A stretch of 64,000 nt of DNA from Balneolaceae bacterium UBA3186 (GCA_002364085.1 DEXK01000011.1:143863-207862); one strand, 5' to 3'; shown: positions 17,744 through 28,220, counted from the stretch's first letter. The notes: generated by a model not told the origin, from the sequence alone. Translations and numbers: made by a program.

Positions 17744-18893
17744 GAGGAAATTCGCCAAAATTCATCAGTTCAGCGATCTTTATACCTATGTCTGTATTAT
17801 CATTCCAACCGCTAAATTCGATTGCATGAGGTCCGTACGCCATTAAAGCTACCGGAACACCTGTATGATAATCTGTAACCCATTCAACTCTGAGTTTTTG
17901 AGCATCATCAGAAGAAGTCATCATTGTCATTCCACCTGTCTCATGATCAGCTGTTAGCACAACTAATGTCTCACCGTCTTTCTCGGCGTATTCGAGAGCT
18001 GCTTTTACAGCGTTATCAAAATCTTTCATTTCTCGAATTACATATTCGGAGTCATTACCATGTCCACCCCAATCAATTTGACTTCCTTCTACCATAAGAA
18101 AAAATCCATTTTCATTAGATTGTAATTTAGATAAAGCAGTGTTAGTCATCTCTTCTAAGGTTGGGGTTCTATTCTCGCTATCCATACCCGAGTTAGCAAA
18201 TAAACCCAAAAGCTTATCTGAATCAGAATTCTGCATTTCCTCAACAGTACTCACATAATCATATCCTACATTTTCGAATTCCTCTATAAGGTTTCTATCG
18301 TCTTTTCTTGAGCTACCCTCCTGATCTTGAGGGATAAAGAATTCTCTTCCACCTCCGAGAAAAACTTCCGTTCCTGATTCAATATATTGTTCTGCGATTT
18401 CAGCCTGGCTTCCTCTTGAGCGAACATGAGCCGCAAAACTTGCTGGTGTTGCGTGGGTGATGGTAGACGTTGCAACCAACCCAGTGCTCATACCTTTTTC
18501 TTCTGCTAATTCAAGAAGCGTTTTACAAAAACTTCCATCAGGAAGAAAGGCGATCATTCCATTATCCGTTTTTAATCCACAAGAATAGGCAGTAGCTCCG
18601 GCTGCTGAATCAGTAATTAATGAATTTGAAGATTGGGTTTTAACAATACCGGTTACAGGCATTCGCTGGAGGTTCAAATATCCATCTGGACCTACTAAAT
18701 TTAACTGCCCTGAAGATATTTGTGCAATTCCGGTTCCATCAGCAATTAATAAAATTACATTTTTGATTTTTTTATTTTCAACCAAGGGTAAGCGCTCAGA
18801 ATTTGAAGAGCTTGTATGGAGAACCTCAACTTCCTGGCTTTTTGTACATGCTAAGCTTATTAGTAGGAATATGATTATGCTTTTAAGTCTCAT
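17730..18893 (-). CDS. phoA: Alkaline phosphatase, PhoA superfamily lipoprotein
   Basis: This 387-residue protein has a lipobox (ISLAC, Cys16). The core shows the metal-binding ILLIADGTG (Asp52), the nucleophile motif TDSAAGATA (Ser96), and later SQIDWGGHGND and VVLTADHETGGM, which supply the second and third metal ligands. It should hydrolyse phosphate monoesters at the cell envelope to free phosphate. It is shorter than E. coli PhoA (471 aa) but within the range of the family. It follows the DEAD-box helicase gene on the same strand by 48 bp and overlaps the convergent lipoprotein gene at the 3' ends. No Pho box could be identified in front. Confidence 0.9.
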   Translation of the reverse strand: MRLKSIIIFLLISLACTKSQEVEVLHTSSSNSERLPLVENKKIKNVILLIADGTGIAQISSGQLNLVGPDGYLNLQRMPVTGIVKTQSSNSLITDSAAGATAYSCGLKTDNGMIAFLPDGSFCKTLLELAEEKGMSTGLVATSTITHATPASFAAHVRSRGSQAEIAEQYIESGTEVFLGGGREFFIPQDQEGSSRKDDRNLIEEFENVGYDYVSTVEEMQNSDSDKLLGLFANSGMDSENRTPTLEEMTNTALSKLQSNENGFFLMVEGSQIDWGGHGNDSEYVIREMKDFDNAVKAALEYAEKDGETLVVLTADHETGGMTMMTSSDDAQKLRVEWVTDYHTGVPVALMAYGPHAIEFSGWNDNTDIGIKIAELMNFGEFPLILE

Positions 18894-18941
18894 AGGTCTT
18901 TTTTAAATGAAAATATTGCTATTAGATTAACTGAAAATAAA

Positions 18942-20486
18942 CTATTTAGGAAATTTTGGGATAAAGCTTTTGATAAGTCCCCAAATTCCTTTTGAGGGCT
19001 TTCTAACTTTTTGTTTTCTATCCTTAGCTTTTTCAATACGATCTGGCCGATCCTGTTTACTCCATACCTTTGTGTTTTTTACTTCTTTTTTAACTTCTTT
19101 CTTCTTATTAGGCTTTTTCTCTTTTAATTTTACCTCGATCTTAGTGTTCTTTTTTTGAACTTTCTCTTCGCTTCTTTTTGGCTCTGGTTTTGGAGTATTA
19201 TTCTTAAGTTCTACTATAACTTTCCCGGCCTTATCAGTAGAAATAGTAACAGTCTTCTTGTCAATATTTATCGGTTCAGACTTCTTTTTATTATTTTCAG
19301 CTGGTTCTATTGCGTTATTTTTTTTATCAGAAGGCTTAGTGTTAGCAGGTTTAGAATCCTTTTTTGATTCTTTATTATCCTCAGGTAGCTCAAGAATTTT
19401 AAGATCATCACCTACTTTCTTCTTAATTGGATCAAAATATTTCTCATCAGCCTTGCTCACTAATGTTATGGCAATTCCTTCTTTATCATATCTGCCAGTT
19501 CTTCCGCAACGGTGAATATAATCTTCAACAGCTCTTGGAACATCAAAATTTATTATCACAGATACATTATCAATGTCAATCCCTCTTGCAAGTACATCTG
19601 TTGCCACTATTACAGGAACAGTGCCATTTTTGAATGCTCTTAACGACGCCGTTCTTTCTTCTTGACTACGATCGCCATGAATGCTGCCGGCATTAATGCC
19701 TTTTTTCTTGAGAGCTCTTTCCAATTCATTGGTGCCTTTTTTAGTAGCAGAAAAAACGATGCAGGAAGTCCAATCCAATTCGTCGAGCAAGTCTTCTACA
19801 GCACCTAGTTTTTTCCTTGGAGGAGCGAAATAAGCTCTTTGATCTACTTGTTTAGATGTAGTTGAAACCTCGATTTCAATTTTTACAGGATCTTTCATTA
19901 CACTCTTCATAAGCTTCTGAAGTTCTTTTGGCATAGTAGCTGAAAAGAGCATAGTATGGCGTTGCTTTGGAAGCTTATCAATAATGTGGTTCACATCGGG
20001 CAGAAACCCCATATCCAACATACGATCTGCTTCATCCAAAACGAGAAAGTTGATTTTGCTGAAATCAATATCCAAAACTTTCATTTGATCGATCAATCTA
20101 CCGGGGGTAGCAACAATAATATCAACGCCAGCTCTAAGAGCATTAGCCTGTCTTGAAAAATCTTCACCTCCAATAATTGTAGCCGAGCTAATTCCGGAAT
20201 GATATCCCAGAGCAAAAATCTGTTCATCTATTTGCTGTGCAAGTTCTCTTGTTGGTGATAGAATTAATGCTCTTGTTCCTTCAGAAGGATTACGTAATAT
20301 TAATTCAATAATTGGGATAACAAAAGCTCCCGTTTTACCTGTACCTGTTTGTGCAGCTCCTAGAATATCTTTCCCCTCAAGGGCTTTTGGTATACTTTGT
20401 TCTTGAATGGGTGTTGGTTTTGAATAACCTACATCGGATAAACCCATTTGTAGAGACTCATGGAGCTCAAAATCTTTAAATGTCAA
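18942..20486 (-). CDS. DEAD-box ATP-dependent RNA helicase (RhlE/CshA type)
   Basis: This 514-residue protein has all core motifs: Q motif (YSKPTPIQEQSIP), AQTGTGKT (45-52), TPTR-like SPTRELAQQ, TPGR, DEAD (151-154), SAT and HRCGRTGR. After about residue 370 comes a long Lys/Glu/Pro-rich basic tail ending KGIWGLIKSFIPKFPK, typical of RNA-binding tails in this family. It unwinds short RNA duplexes and is often needed in ribosome assembly, mRNA turnover or cold growth. The start is TTG at 20486; an in-frame stop eight codons upstream and no ATG support this choice. It is upstream of phoA by 48 bp. Confidence 0.9.
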   Translation of the reverse strand: MTFKDFELHESLQMGLSDVGYSKPTPIQEQSIPKALEGKDILGAAQTGTGKTGAFVIPIIELILRNPSEGTRALILSPTRELAQQIDEQIFALGYHSGISSATIIGGEDFSRQANALRAGVDIIVATPGRLIDQMKVLDIDFSKINFLVLDEADRMLDMGFLPDVNHIIDKLPKQRHTMLFSATMPKELQKLMKSVMKDPVKIEIEVSTTSKQVDQRAYFAPPRKKLGAVEDLLDELDWTSCIVFSATKKGTNELERALKKKGINAGSIHGDRSQEERTASLRAFKNGTVPVIVATDVLARGIDIDNVSVIINFDVPRAVEDYIHRCGRTGRYDKEGIAITLVSKADEKYFDPIKKKVGDDLKILELPEDNKESKKDSKPANTKPSDKKNNAIEPAENNKKKSEPINIDKKTVTISTDKAGKVIVELKNNTPKPEPKRSEEKVQKKNTKIEVKLKEKKPNKKKEVKKEVKNTKVWSKQDRPDRIEKAKDRKQKVRKPSKGIWGLIKSFIPKFPK

Positions 20487-20613
20487 AGTGCTTAGTTTCT
20501 TAAAAGTTCTAAATCATGTAAATATACACAGAAAGTACGGAATATATATTCCACTTTGGTGCTAATTTCCTTTACTTTTAAAGATGAGATAAATTTTCAA
20601 TCAAAAATATACT

Positions 20614-21312
20614 ATGACTTTAAAAAATTCATCAAGACTAGTGGTTTTTCTTTTTTTAGTAACCGGGCTAGCATGCAATAATTCAAATGATTCTTCAATA
20701 AATAAAAATGTATCACTTTCAAGTGCACAAGACAGTATAAGTTTTGCACTAGGATATCAAAATGGTGACTTTTTAGCTCGTGAAGGAGCTACTGAATTTA
20801 GCTATGATGCATATATTGCCGGATTTATAAATGGAATTGAACAAAATGATAAATTGGATCCTGCAACAAGAACCTCTTTAATCAATGATTTCAGAATTCA
20901 ATTAACTAGTTTGGCAAAGGAAAAAAACAGAGCTGAGAGCGAGGCTTTTCTAGCTGAAAACAAAACAAAGGAAGGCGTTTTTGAAACCGAATCTGGCTTA
21001 CAGTATAAAGTTATTGAAGAAGGAACGGGTGCATCTCCTACTGCTGAAAGTACTGTTGAAGTTCATTATGAAGGCACGCTAATTGATGGAACTAAATTTG
21101 ATAGTTCGTATGACAGAGGTCAAACTATAGAATTTCCTTTAAATGGTGTAATTAGAGGATGGACTGAAGGACTTCAATTAATGAAAGAAGGAGGAACTTA
21201 TATGTTCTATATCCCTTCTGATTTAGCATATGGTGAAAACCCAAGACCTGGTGGTCCTATAAAGCCTAACAATGCACTAATTTTTAAGGTTGAATTAGTC
21301 TCTGTTAAGTAA
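20614..21312 (+). CDS. FKBP-type peptidyl-prolyl isomerase, lipoprotein (FkpA/Mip-like)
   Basis: This 232-residue protein has a lipobox (TGLAC, Cys21). An N-terminal helical dimerisation domain (about 35-125, FALGYQNGDFLAREGATEFSYDAYIAGF) is followed by the FKBP domain (about 130-232) with VEVHYEGTLIDGTKFDSSYDRG, GVIRGWTEGL and YGENPRPGGPIKPNNALIF. Mip/FkpA proteins fold periplasmic or surface proteins by cis-trans isomerisation of proline bonds. The divergent spacer shared with the helicase gene holds its promoter; a strong terminator follows 18 bp after the stop. Confidence 0.9.
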   Translation: MTLKNSSRLVVFLFLVTGLACNNSNDSSINKNVSLSSAQDSISFALGYQNGDFLAREGATEFSYDAYIAGFINGIEQNDKLDPATRTSLINDFRIQLTSLAKEKNRAESEAFLAENKTKEGVFETESGLQYKVIEEGTGASPTAESTVEVHYEGTLIDGTKFDSSYDRGQTIEFPLNGVIRGWTEGLQLMKEGGTYMFYIPSDLAYGENPRPGGPIKPNNALIFKVELVSVK

Positions 21313-21330
21313 AAAATATACCTAAAATAA

Positions 21331-21360
21331 AAAAGCCCGTGATTTTCATCACGGGCTTTT
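21331..21360. terminator. Bidirectional intrinsic terminator
   Basis: A perfect 13-bp GC-rich stem (arms 21331-21343 and 21348-21360, AAAAGCCCGTGAT with its complement) with a 4-nt loop and A/T runs on both sides. It sits between the convergent FKBP gene and the Ala/Ser-rich lipoprotein gene and can serve both. Confidence 0.9.
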
Positions 21361-21381
21361 TTTATATCATTTGTTATCTAA

Positions 21382-22680
21382 CTACGAAGCTAGATTTGTA
21401 AGAATAATGATGTTTGTAGCAGCTTCAAGAGTTGCACTACTCATAGAAGTTGCGCTCGCATTATCTTCTGATGTTGATTGTACATCACTGAAGAAAGTAG
21501 CGAATACTGTTAATGCTACATCAGCAGAAGTTGTACTTGAAATTGCATTTTCAAAGATCGTTTTAGCACCTGTTTGAGAGTTGATCTCTGTATTAACACT
21601 TACAACAAAATTTGCTTCTATTGAAGAATCATTTTCCATTGCAGTTTGAACTTCTTCCTGATAATTCTCAAATGCTGCTTCTACATCAGCTTTTACACCA
21701 ACTGCAGTTCTTAATGCTGCTTTCAGTTGTACACCAGCGTCAGCAATAGCTTGCTTAGACTCGTTAGACATTTCTGAAGCTTCTGCTTCTGCTCTTACAG
21801 CTGCATCAATTGCGATACCAGCCATAATAGAAGTTTGACTTCTTACTGAGTTTTTAATTTCTGTTGAAGCAGAATTAATATTATTTACTAGAACTCTTCC
21901 CCAGATCTCAATAGCTTGTGCAGCTTTATTAGCTTCTACACCAGCACTCACAAAAGCATTTGCGGATGTTTCCAGGAACAAGTCGTACGCTTCCGTTTCA
22001 GCTTGAGTTGAACTCGCTGCTGAAAGATCAGCTTCTAATCTTGTTTGAGCATCTGCTAAAATTTCTAGTGTTGCATTTAGCTTTTCTTCGCCATTTCCCT
22101 CTACTTCGTTAGCAAAAAAGTCAGCTCTTGCTTCTGCAGAACTAGCTAAAGCTACTGCAAACTGAGAAGCTAAAGAAGCGCTGTTTCTAACTTCGCTTTC
22201 GTTGGTTGAGGTAACCATTGCTTCGATATCTGATTTAGTTACTAAATCAGCATCTCCCTGAGCTACTAATCTTGCAAAAACGTTACTTTCTGCAGTAGAT
22301 TCAGTATCGATAGGCTTAAGCTGAATACTTTGACCATTCTCTACTTGTGTAGAAAGAAAGCCCATTGCTTCAGCACCGTTATTTTCCGCTACAACTACAT
22401 AATTTTGAGCAGTACTTGCGTCAAAAGAAAGAGAAAACTTACCGTTTGCATCAGTTGTTGTCTCTGCACCTTCAATGGTGTTAATTGAACCATTTGCAGT
22501 TACTGTAGCCATGGTAACAACAGTTCCTTCGGTTAAGGTCTTGGCTTTAGCTTGAGACTGTTCAACACTACCATTTACTGTGGCTGAATCAGAATTATTA
22601 TTACTGTCTGAGCATGCGAAGCCAATTACTGCAAGCATCAGAATCATTATCGGGTATTTATAAAATTTATTAGTCAACAT
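21382..22680 (-). CDS. Ala/Ser-rich helical lipoprotein, unknown function
   Basis: This 432-residue protein has a lipobox (IGFAC, Cys23). Residues about 35-130 look like a carboxypeptidase-regulatory-like beta domain (VNGSVEQSQAKAKTL, TTDANGKFSLSFDAST). From about 140 to the end it is nearly all helix, rich in Ala, Ser, Glu and Asn with many AxxxA patterns (ASEMSNESKQAIADAGVQLKAALRTAVG). This suggests a long helical bundle or coiled coil anchored in the outer or inner membrane. No catalytic motif is seen and I do not recognise the family. It shares a terminator with the convergent FKBP gene and stands alone. Confidence 0.65.
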   Translation of the reverse strand: MLTNKFYKYPIMILMLAVIGFACSDSNNNSDSATVNGSVEQSQAKAKTLTEGTVVTMATVTANGSINTIEGAETTTDANGKFSLSFDASTAQNYVVVAENNGAEAMGFLSTQVENGQSIQLKPIDTESTAESNVFARLVAQGDADLVTKSDIEAMVTSTNESEVRNSASLASQFAVALASSAEARADFFANEVEGNGEEKLNATLEILADAQTRLEADLSAASSTQAETEAYDLFLETSANAFVSAGVEANKAAQAIEIWGRVLVNNINSASTEIKNSVRSQTSIMAGIAIDAAVRAEAEASEMSNESKQAIADAGVQLKAALRTAVGVKADVEAAFENYQEEVQTAMENDSSIEANFVVSVNTEINSQTGAKTIFENAISSTTSADVALTVFATFFSDVQSTSEDNASATSMSSATLEAATNIIILTNLAS

Positions 22681-22874
22681 AATCTGTTTTTTTGTTTTGA
22701 TTAACTACAACCTTGAACAGACTACAGTGCTTTTTGTTCCGATATAAACATTAAAAATATTTAAGTCCTTTAACTCGACCTAAATAAATAAAATATCTGA
22801 AACTGATATTTCAGTACTTTAACTCTAATTAGAATTTTTTAAGGGAATTATTAACAGAAATGTTAGATATTAAA

Positions 22875-22905
22875 ATAGGAGATCAGATATCATCCAATCT
22901 CCTAT
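22875..22905 (-). terminator. Possible terminator of recCBD operon
   Basis: ATAGGAGAT at 22875-22883 and ATCTCCTAT at 22897-22905 form a 9-bp stem with a 13-nt loop, followed on the minus strand by TTTTAAT. A further hairpin (CAACAC/GTGTTG) lies at about 22943-22959, directly after the recD stop. Confidence 0.5.
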
Positions 22906-22962
22906 GAATACGTTGGCTTTTTCGGGGTACAATTGATAGCTGCAACACAACAAGTGTTGTGG

Positions 22963-24678
22963 CTATTTTTGTAAATCATTTCTACTAAGCTTTATTGAGA
23001 TAGAACTGGTTCTTTTAATTTCAGTATTAATTATCTGTTTAATTAATTCCCTATCTCCTATTACAAGAGCACTTTCCTTAGCCCTTGTTACACTTGTATA
23101 TAATAATTCTTTTGATAGAACGGGATTGAATACTTCAGGAAGAAAGATACATACGTTTCTAAACTCTGAACCCTGGCTTTTATGAACGGTTATTGCATAG
23201 GCAAGATCAAAACTTTTCAGCTCCAAGGGTTCAACTTCTTTATTTTCACCAAATTTTATGACCAATGATCCGTCATTTCTCTGAATACAAGTTCCAATTT
23301 CACCATTGCTGATTCCATTAATAGCATCGTTTTTAGTTACAAGTATTCTTCTCCCCTCAAACCATTCAATTTTTGCAGGAATTCGCAAGGTGTCTTTAAT
23401 TTTATTTTCTATCAGAAGGTTTAAGTGCTCTGTACCGAACACTCCCCTTTTATTAGAACATAAAAACTGTGTTTCATTTAAACCTTTAATCTTTTCATTT
23501 GAGTATGTTTGAATCAATTCAGATAAAACTGAGCTAGTTGGTTGCACTATATCGATGTGCTCTGATCCCTCTAAAATTCCATCAATAGATTCAAAATCTT
23601 GTTCATTTATTGCAGAAGCAAGCTGTGGTATTCCTGTCGATTCCTTTGATCTGTATGTTTTATTAAGTAGAACAACATTGTCATTTAAATTGTTAACAGA
23701 GTTAGAACCAGTAACTGAAAGCCCATTATTTTTTAATAGCTCTAAAGTTTGATTACTGAAAGTATTATCGGATTTAAAACAGATATCTCCAAGAACTGAG
23801 CCTGCTTCAACAGAAGACAATTGATCTTTATCACCAAGAACAATTAATCTTGCGGATTTTTTAAGTGCTCTTATCAACCCTATCCACATTCTTAAGTCTA
23901 ACATAGAAGCTTCATCAACTATTACAATATCATGAAACAGCTTATTGCCCTTATTGAATTTGAACTCACCATTAAAACCAGCTCCCAATAATTTGTGCAG
24001 GGTTGTGGCTTCAATTTCTTCATTTTCATCACTAACAGATTCATTAAGGCGTTCTGCTGCTTTACCTGTTGGAGCTGTTATTGCAATTCGAACAGCAGGA
24101 TTCTGAACTTTAAGCCCTTTTATAATCTTTTTAACCGTATATGTTTTCCCTGTGCCCGGTCCTCCAGAAATGACTAAGAACGATTTAAAAAGAGCCAAAA
24201 CTGTTGCTACTTTTTGAAAATCTCCATCCTCTGTATTTCCAAAAAATTCATCGGTATCAATTAATTGGGCAGGAAGTTTATCAGCATCAACTTTTATTTT
24301 CTCTATGAGCCATTCCACTAACTCATTTTCAAAATTCCAATATTTATGTAAGTACAAACGATTGTCATTTAAAACAAAAGGTTTGTAATCACCCGGAATA
24401 CCTACATATTCCTCTTTTTTTAAAAAAGAAATCAATTCATCAGGACGGTAATTGTTCAAATTAAAAACTTCGAAAAGAGGCGATTCTTTAATATTCGAAA
24501 TATCAGTACAAATATTTCCATTCAGTTGATCGTGAACTGCTAATAAACAACAGTATAAAGCTTCTTTTCTTGTTTCAGGATAATTTCTTGTCAAAAATCT
24601 GGTAAATTCCAGTTCGAACAATCCTATTAAATCATCTTTCCATAGATCTTGAAGATATTTTAACGAATCATTAGTCAT
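22963..24678 (-). CDS. recD: RecD, exodeoxyribonuclease V alpha subunit
   Basis: This 571-residue SF1B helicase carries Walker A GGPGTGKT (172-179), DIVIVDEASMLD, GDKDQLSSVEAGS, LNKTYRSKE and the C-terminal YAITVHKSQGSEF motif. RecD is the fast 5'-3' motor of RecBCD and makes the enzyme act at double-strand ends with Chi regulation. Its start overlaps the recB stop by 4 bp (ATGA type). The length is near the typical size of about 600 residues. Confidence 0.92.
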   Translation of the reverse strand: MTNDSLKYLQDLWKDDLIGLFELEFTRFLTRNYPETRKEALYCCLLAVHDQLNGNICTDISNIKESPLFEVFNLNNYRPDELISFLKKEEYVGIPGDYKPFVLNDNRLYLHKYWNFENELVEWLIEKIKVDADKLPAQLIDTDEFFGNTEDGDFQKVATVLALFKSFLVISGGPGTGKTYTVKKIIKGLKVQNPAVRIAITAPTGKAAERLNESVSDENEEIEATTLHKLLGAGFNGEFKFNKGNKLFHDIVIVDEASMLDLRMWIGLIRALKKSARLIVLGDKDQLSSVEAGSVLGDICFKSDNTFSNQTLELLKNNGLSVTGSNSVNNLNDNVVLLNKTYRSKESTGIPQLASAINEQDFESIDGILEGSEHIDIVQPTSSVLSELIQTYSNEKIKGLNETQFLCSNKRGVFGTEHLNLLIENKIKDTLRIPAKIEWFEGRRILVTKNDAINGISNGEIGTCIQRNDGSLVIKFGENKEVEPLELKSFDLAYAITVHKSQGSEFRNVCIFLPEVFNPVLSKELLYTSVTRAKESALVIGDRELIKQIINTEIKRTSSISIKLSRNDLQK

Positions 24679-27600
24679 GATTCTCCTTTAAGATGAAATT
24701 CTAAGTTCTTAAGAACGTTATATGAAGGTTTATCAAAATAAACTCCTGAATCCGGATTATCATTTTTAAGTCCTCTTAAAAACAAATAATAAACGCCTCC
24801 GAAATTTTCTTCATAACTAAAATCAGAGATTCTATTTTTAAGAAACCTTATTAACGCTACTGAATAGATATGGTATTGCAGATCATAATTATGTGACTTT
24901 ATGGCTTCCTGGAGATGAACTTGGCTATAGTCATCAATTTTATCTCCCAGAAAATTACTTTTGTAGTCAAGTATATAATACTTGTTTTCAAATCTGAAAA
25001 TCAGATCGATAAATCCCTTCATAAAGCCAGAAAGAGCAACTTCTTTGGTGATGTCATTTTCATCCTTTTCTCTTATTAGTGATAACATTCCTTTTAGAGA
25101 GATATCATTAACAGGAAAATGAAAATCCATTTCTTTTATTAAATTTTCTTCTTTTAATTGGCCGATTTTTAAACCGGTAATTAATTCGTGATTTAGTATT
25201 TCTTTAATCCATTCAACAAGTACTTGTTTCCAAGTGTTATCAAAATGGAGCAGGTTCATTTTGTCCGATATAACTGAATCTATTTCAGAACTATCTGTGA
25301 ATCTGACGTCTTCTAATATATAATGCAGTAAATTACCTGTATCGGTTCCTTTGGGAAAATTCAATTTAGATCTTACAGGATCTCCTATCTTTTCTAATGA
25401 GTCTCCAGCTACTGATAACTCTAGTTCATCGTAGTCTTTAAATTCAGCAGTATTTGATTGGTCTGATGAAATTGAAGAGAAACTCAGGATTCTTTTAAAA
25501 TCAAAGAGATCATTTCTCCCTAATTTTGTTGTTGCCAGATCATCAGTAGGAACTTTGGGTTCTATTTTATTTTTTAGATTCTCAGTTAAAGAAAACTCAA
25601 GACTTTCCGAGGATGAAAGGTAGCTTATATGCTCATTAGTTCTGAGTTTATACAGGTTCTCTTCAAAGAGTTTTAATTTATCATCAGGTTTTAAATTACT
25701 ATCAAGTACTGTTTCAGAATTAACTACAGTCGCAAGAAAAGGAGATTTGATGATCCCTTTTCCTTTGGAATTATATTTTACAAACGGAACATAACACGCA
25801 CATTTAGGTCTGGTAAAAGCAACGTAATTTAATCTTAAACTGTCAGCCAGTAACTCTTTCCTGCTTATTTCAACAATCTCTTCATTAGGGTTTTTCGAGA
25901 GATCGATGCATAATTTATTTTCCTCATTGTGGTATTCAGTAAAGTTTATTCCTTTAGAATTTGAACTATCAAAATTGTCCCACAAAAAAGGGACGAATAC
26001 AATTGGATATTCAAGCCCTTTACTTGCATGTAAAGTCGATATAGTAATTAATTCAGAATCACTTTCAAGCCTTATTAATTCTTCATCAGATGGACTAGAA
26101 TCAGTATTACTTCGTGTTTTTAGATAACGCACAACAGTACTAAGTGAAGCAAATCCCTTTTGTTCCTTTTTAATCAAAAGCTCCAGAATATGATCTAGAT
26201 TTGTTAATCTTCTTTCTGGGAGAGTTTTATTAGATAGAGTTTCTCTAATTTGAAAAAATGCATCCAGTTGATTAAATGCAGACATCAAACCCTTGCTCTG
26301 ATATGTTTGATGTGCTCTATCAAAAGCATGAACTATTCCTGACCACTTTTCATCTTCATCTTGAAGTTGAATCAAATTTGCAGCGCTATAGCTAATAAAA
26401 GAGGTAGATAGAGCTGCTCTTAATAAACCAGGATTGCTTACATCTGCTATTGCTTTTAAAAGTATACGCAAATCGATTGCTTCAACACTTTTAAATATTG
26501 ATTCTCTTGTTTTTAATGAGCTCTTTATTCCAATATTGTTAAGAGCTTGTTGCACAGAAACAGCCTCAGAACTTTTTCTTACCAATACGGCAATATCCTT
26601 TGGTTTTACAGGAAGATCTCCAATTTTATAGTCTTTGTTCAGTAACTCTTCTATTTTACCAGAAACGTAATTACAAATTGCGTCAACTGAACCTGATTTA
26701 TCTCCCTCAAATTCACAATCTACTAAGGTAAATGGTATACATGTTTTACCTTTGTAATTTAAGCTTGATGTTTCTTTATTCTCTGGATATTTAGCTTGTC
26801 TGAATGATGGTTCATTATAAACGAAAGGGTTTTCTTGCTTTTGAAAGATGCAATTTACCGCTGAGATCATTTCTTTAGTGGACCTGTAATTATGATCTAA
26901 CGAGTATTTTCTATTAGTTTCTACATCCTTTGTAGCTTGAAAATAAGTAAAAAGATCTGCTCCTCTGAAACTGTAAATCGCCTGTTTAGGATCACCGATC
27001 ATAAACAATGAAGAGTTAGAGTTATCAAAAATTTTTCTAAATATGGAATACTGTGTTGGGTCCGTATCCTGAAACTCATCTATAAGCGCGACCACATATT
27101 TATCCGCTATTTTTTTTTGTAAATATGGAGAAAGATTTTCATTCACTATTTCAAGCAGATCATCAAAGCTTAATGCATTCTCTTTCTCTTTTTGAATAGA
27201 TGTTTTTTCACGAACTTCAGAAATGGTTTTCTTAAGGAAGTCGGTTCGTATAAACTCCATTTTCTCAGAGATCTCAATATAATTGTCTATCAAAACGCAT
27301 ATTTCAGGAAGATCTGCATTTGAAGAAATTTCACTTTGAAAAGCTTTTTTTACTGAGGTTATTATTCCAGTTGATCCGAAATAACTTAATTTATCCGTTC
27401 CTATTAATGGTGTATTTGTTTGATTAATCCATTCATTTAGATCTTGTAAATAGCCTATAAATTTTTTTGTATTGTATTTAGTCCCGTTCAATTTACCGGA
27501 TAGAATTATTTCTTTTAATTCAGCTTTATCGGTATCCCATCTATTTTGTATTTGACTGAAAGATGACTTTATGGAACTTAAAATTTCATTTGATTCTACA

Positions 27601-28220
27601 TTTTTAATGGTGTCCGGTTTAATAACTGCATAAGGTTTATTAAGGATATTCCTTATCAAACTGAGCAAGCTATCTGGATTTATGCCTTCTTTTTTGAAAT
27701 AGCTAATTAAGCTCCTTCCCTCTTCCGAATCAGAGTTTATCCTTATGAAATCACGCCAAATCGAATCCACATTTTCCTGCAAGATATCTGTGATATCTGT
27801 AAGTATTTCAAAGTCTGACTGCACATTGAATTCTAAGCTATACTCGCGTAACAACTTTTGGCAAAATCCATGTATAGTCGAAATAACGGCTTCATCAAAA
27901 GTAAAAAGTGCGGCTTCAAGTCTTTCCAATGCCTGTTGAGAATTCCCTTTTTTGATTACTTCTAAAAACGAGTCCTCTTCTTTGCGTTGACCTCGTAATA
28001 CAGAAATGCATTCTTGGATTCTTGACCTTATCCTGTGTTTTAATTCTGCTGTTGCGTCTTCAGTGAATGTAAGAACAAGTATTTTTGAAGGTGATAAGTT
28101 CTGCTCAATTATAGCGCGCACATAAAGAGAAGTGATATTGTACGTTTTTCCAGTTCCTGCACTAGCTTCAACAAGATTAAACCCTTTAAACTGTACATCA
28201 GAAATATCAAGACTTTTCAT
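24675..28220 (-). CDS. recB: RecB, exodeoxyribonuclease V beta subunit
   Basis: This 1181-residue UvrD-like helicase-nuclease has Walker A ASAGTGKT (19-26), FTEDATAELKHRI, the FDEAVISTIHGFCQ motif, VALIDEFQDTDPTQY, IGDPKQAIYSFRGAD, HNYRST, STLHASKGLEYPIVF and LNYVAFTRPK. The C-terminal nuclease is intact: GFIDLIF (Asp1072) and ILDYKSN (Asp1085, Lys1087). RecB unwinds and cuts DNA from double-strand ends and loads RecA. It overlaps recC and recD by 4 bp each, so the three subunits are made in step. Confidence 0.93.
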   Translation of the reverse strand: MKSLDISDVQFKGFNLVEASAGTGKTYNITSLYVRAIIEQNLSPSKILVLTFTEDATAELKHRIRSRIQECISVLRGQRKEEDSFLEVIKKGNSQQALERLEAALFTFDEAVISTIHGFCQKLLREYSLEFNVQSDFEILTDITDILQENVDSIWRDFIRINSDSEEGRSLISYFKKEGINPDSLLSLIRNILNKPYAVIKPDTIKNVESNEILSSIKSSFSQIQNRWDTDKAELKEIILSGKLNGTKYNTKKFIGYLQDLNEWINQTNTPLIGTDKLSYFGSTGIITSVKKAFQSEISSNADLPEICVLIDNYIEISEKMEFIRTDFLKKTISEVREKTSIQKEKENALSFDDLLEIVNENLSPYLQKKIADKYVVALIDEFQDTDPTQYSIFRKIFDNSNSSLFMIGDPKQAIYSFRGADLFTYFQATKDVETNRKYSLDHNYRSTKEMISAVNCIFQKQENPFVYNEPSFRQAKYPENKETSSLNYKGKTCIPFTLVDCEFEGDKSGSVDAICNYVSGKIEELLNKDYKIGDLPVKPKDIAVLVRKSSEAVSVQQALNNIGIKSSLKTRESIFKSVEAIDLRILLKAIADVSNPGLLRAALSTSFISYSAANLIQLQDEDEKWSGIVHAFDRAHQTYQSKGLMSAFNQLDAFFQIRETLSNKTLPERRLTNLDHILELLIKKEQKGFASLSTVVRYLKTRSNTDSSPSDEELIRLESDSELITISTLHASKGLEYPIVFVPFLWDNFDSSNSKGINFTEYHNEENKLCIDLSKNPNEEIVEISRKELLADSLRLNYVAFTRPKCACYVPFVKYNSKGKGIIKSPFLATVVNSETVLDSNLKPDDKLKLFEENLYKLRTNEHISYLSSSESLEFSLTENLKNKIEPKVPTDDLATTKLGRNDLFDFKRILSFSSISSDQSNTAEFKDYDELELSVAGDSLEKIGDPVRSKLNFPKGTDTGNLLHYILEDVRFTDSSEIDSVISDKMNLLHFDNTWKQVLVEWIKEILNHELITGLKIGQLKEENLIKEMDFHFPVNDISLKGMLSLIREKDENDITKEVALSGFMKGFIDLIFRFENKYYILDYKSNFLGDKIDDYSQVHLQEAIKSHNYDLQYHIYSVALIRFLKNRISDFSYEENFGGVYYLFLRGLKNDNPDSGVYFDKPSYNVLKNLEFHLKGES

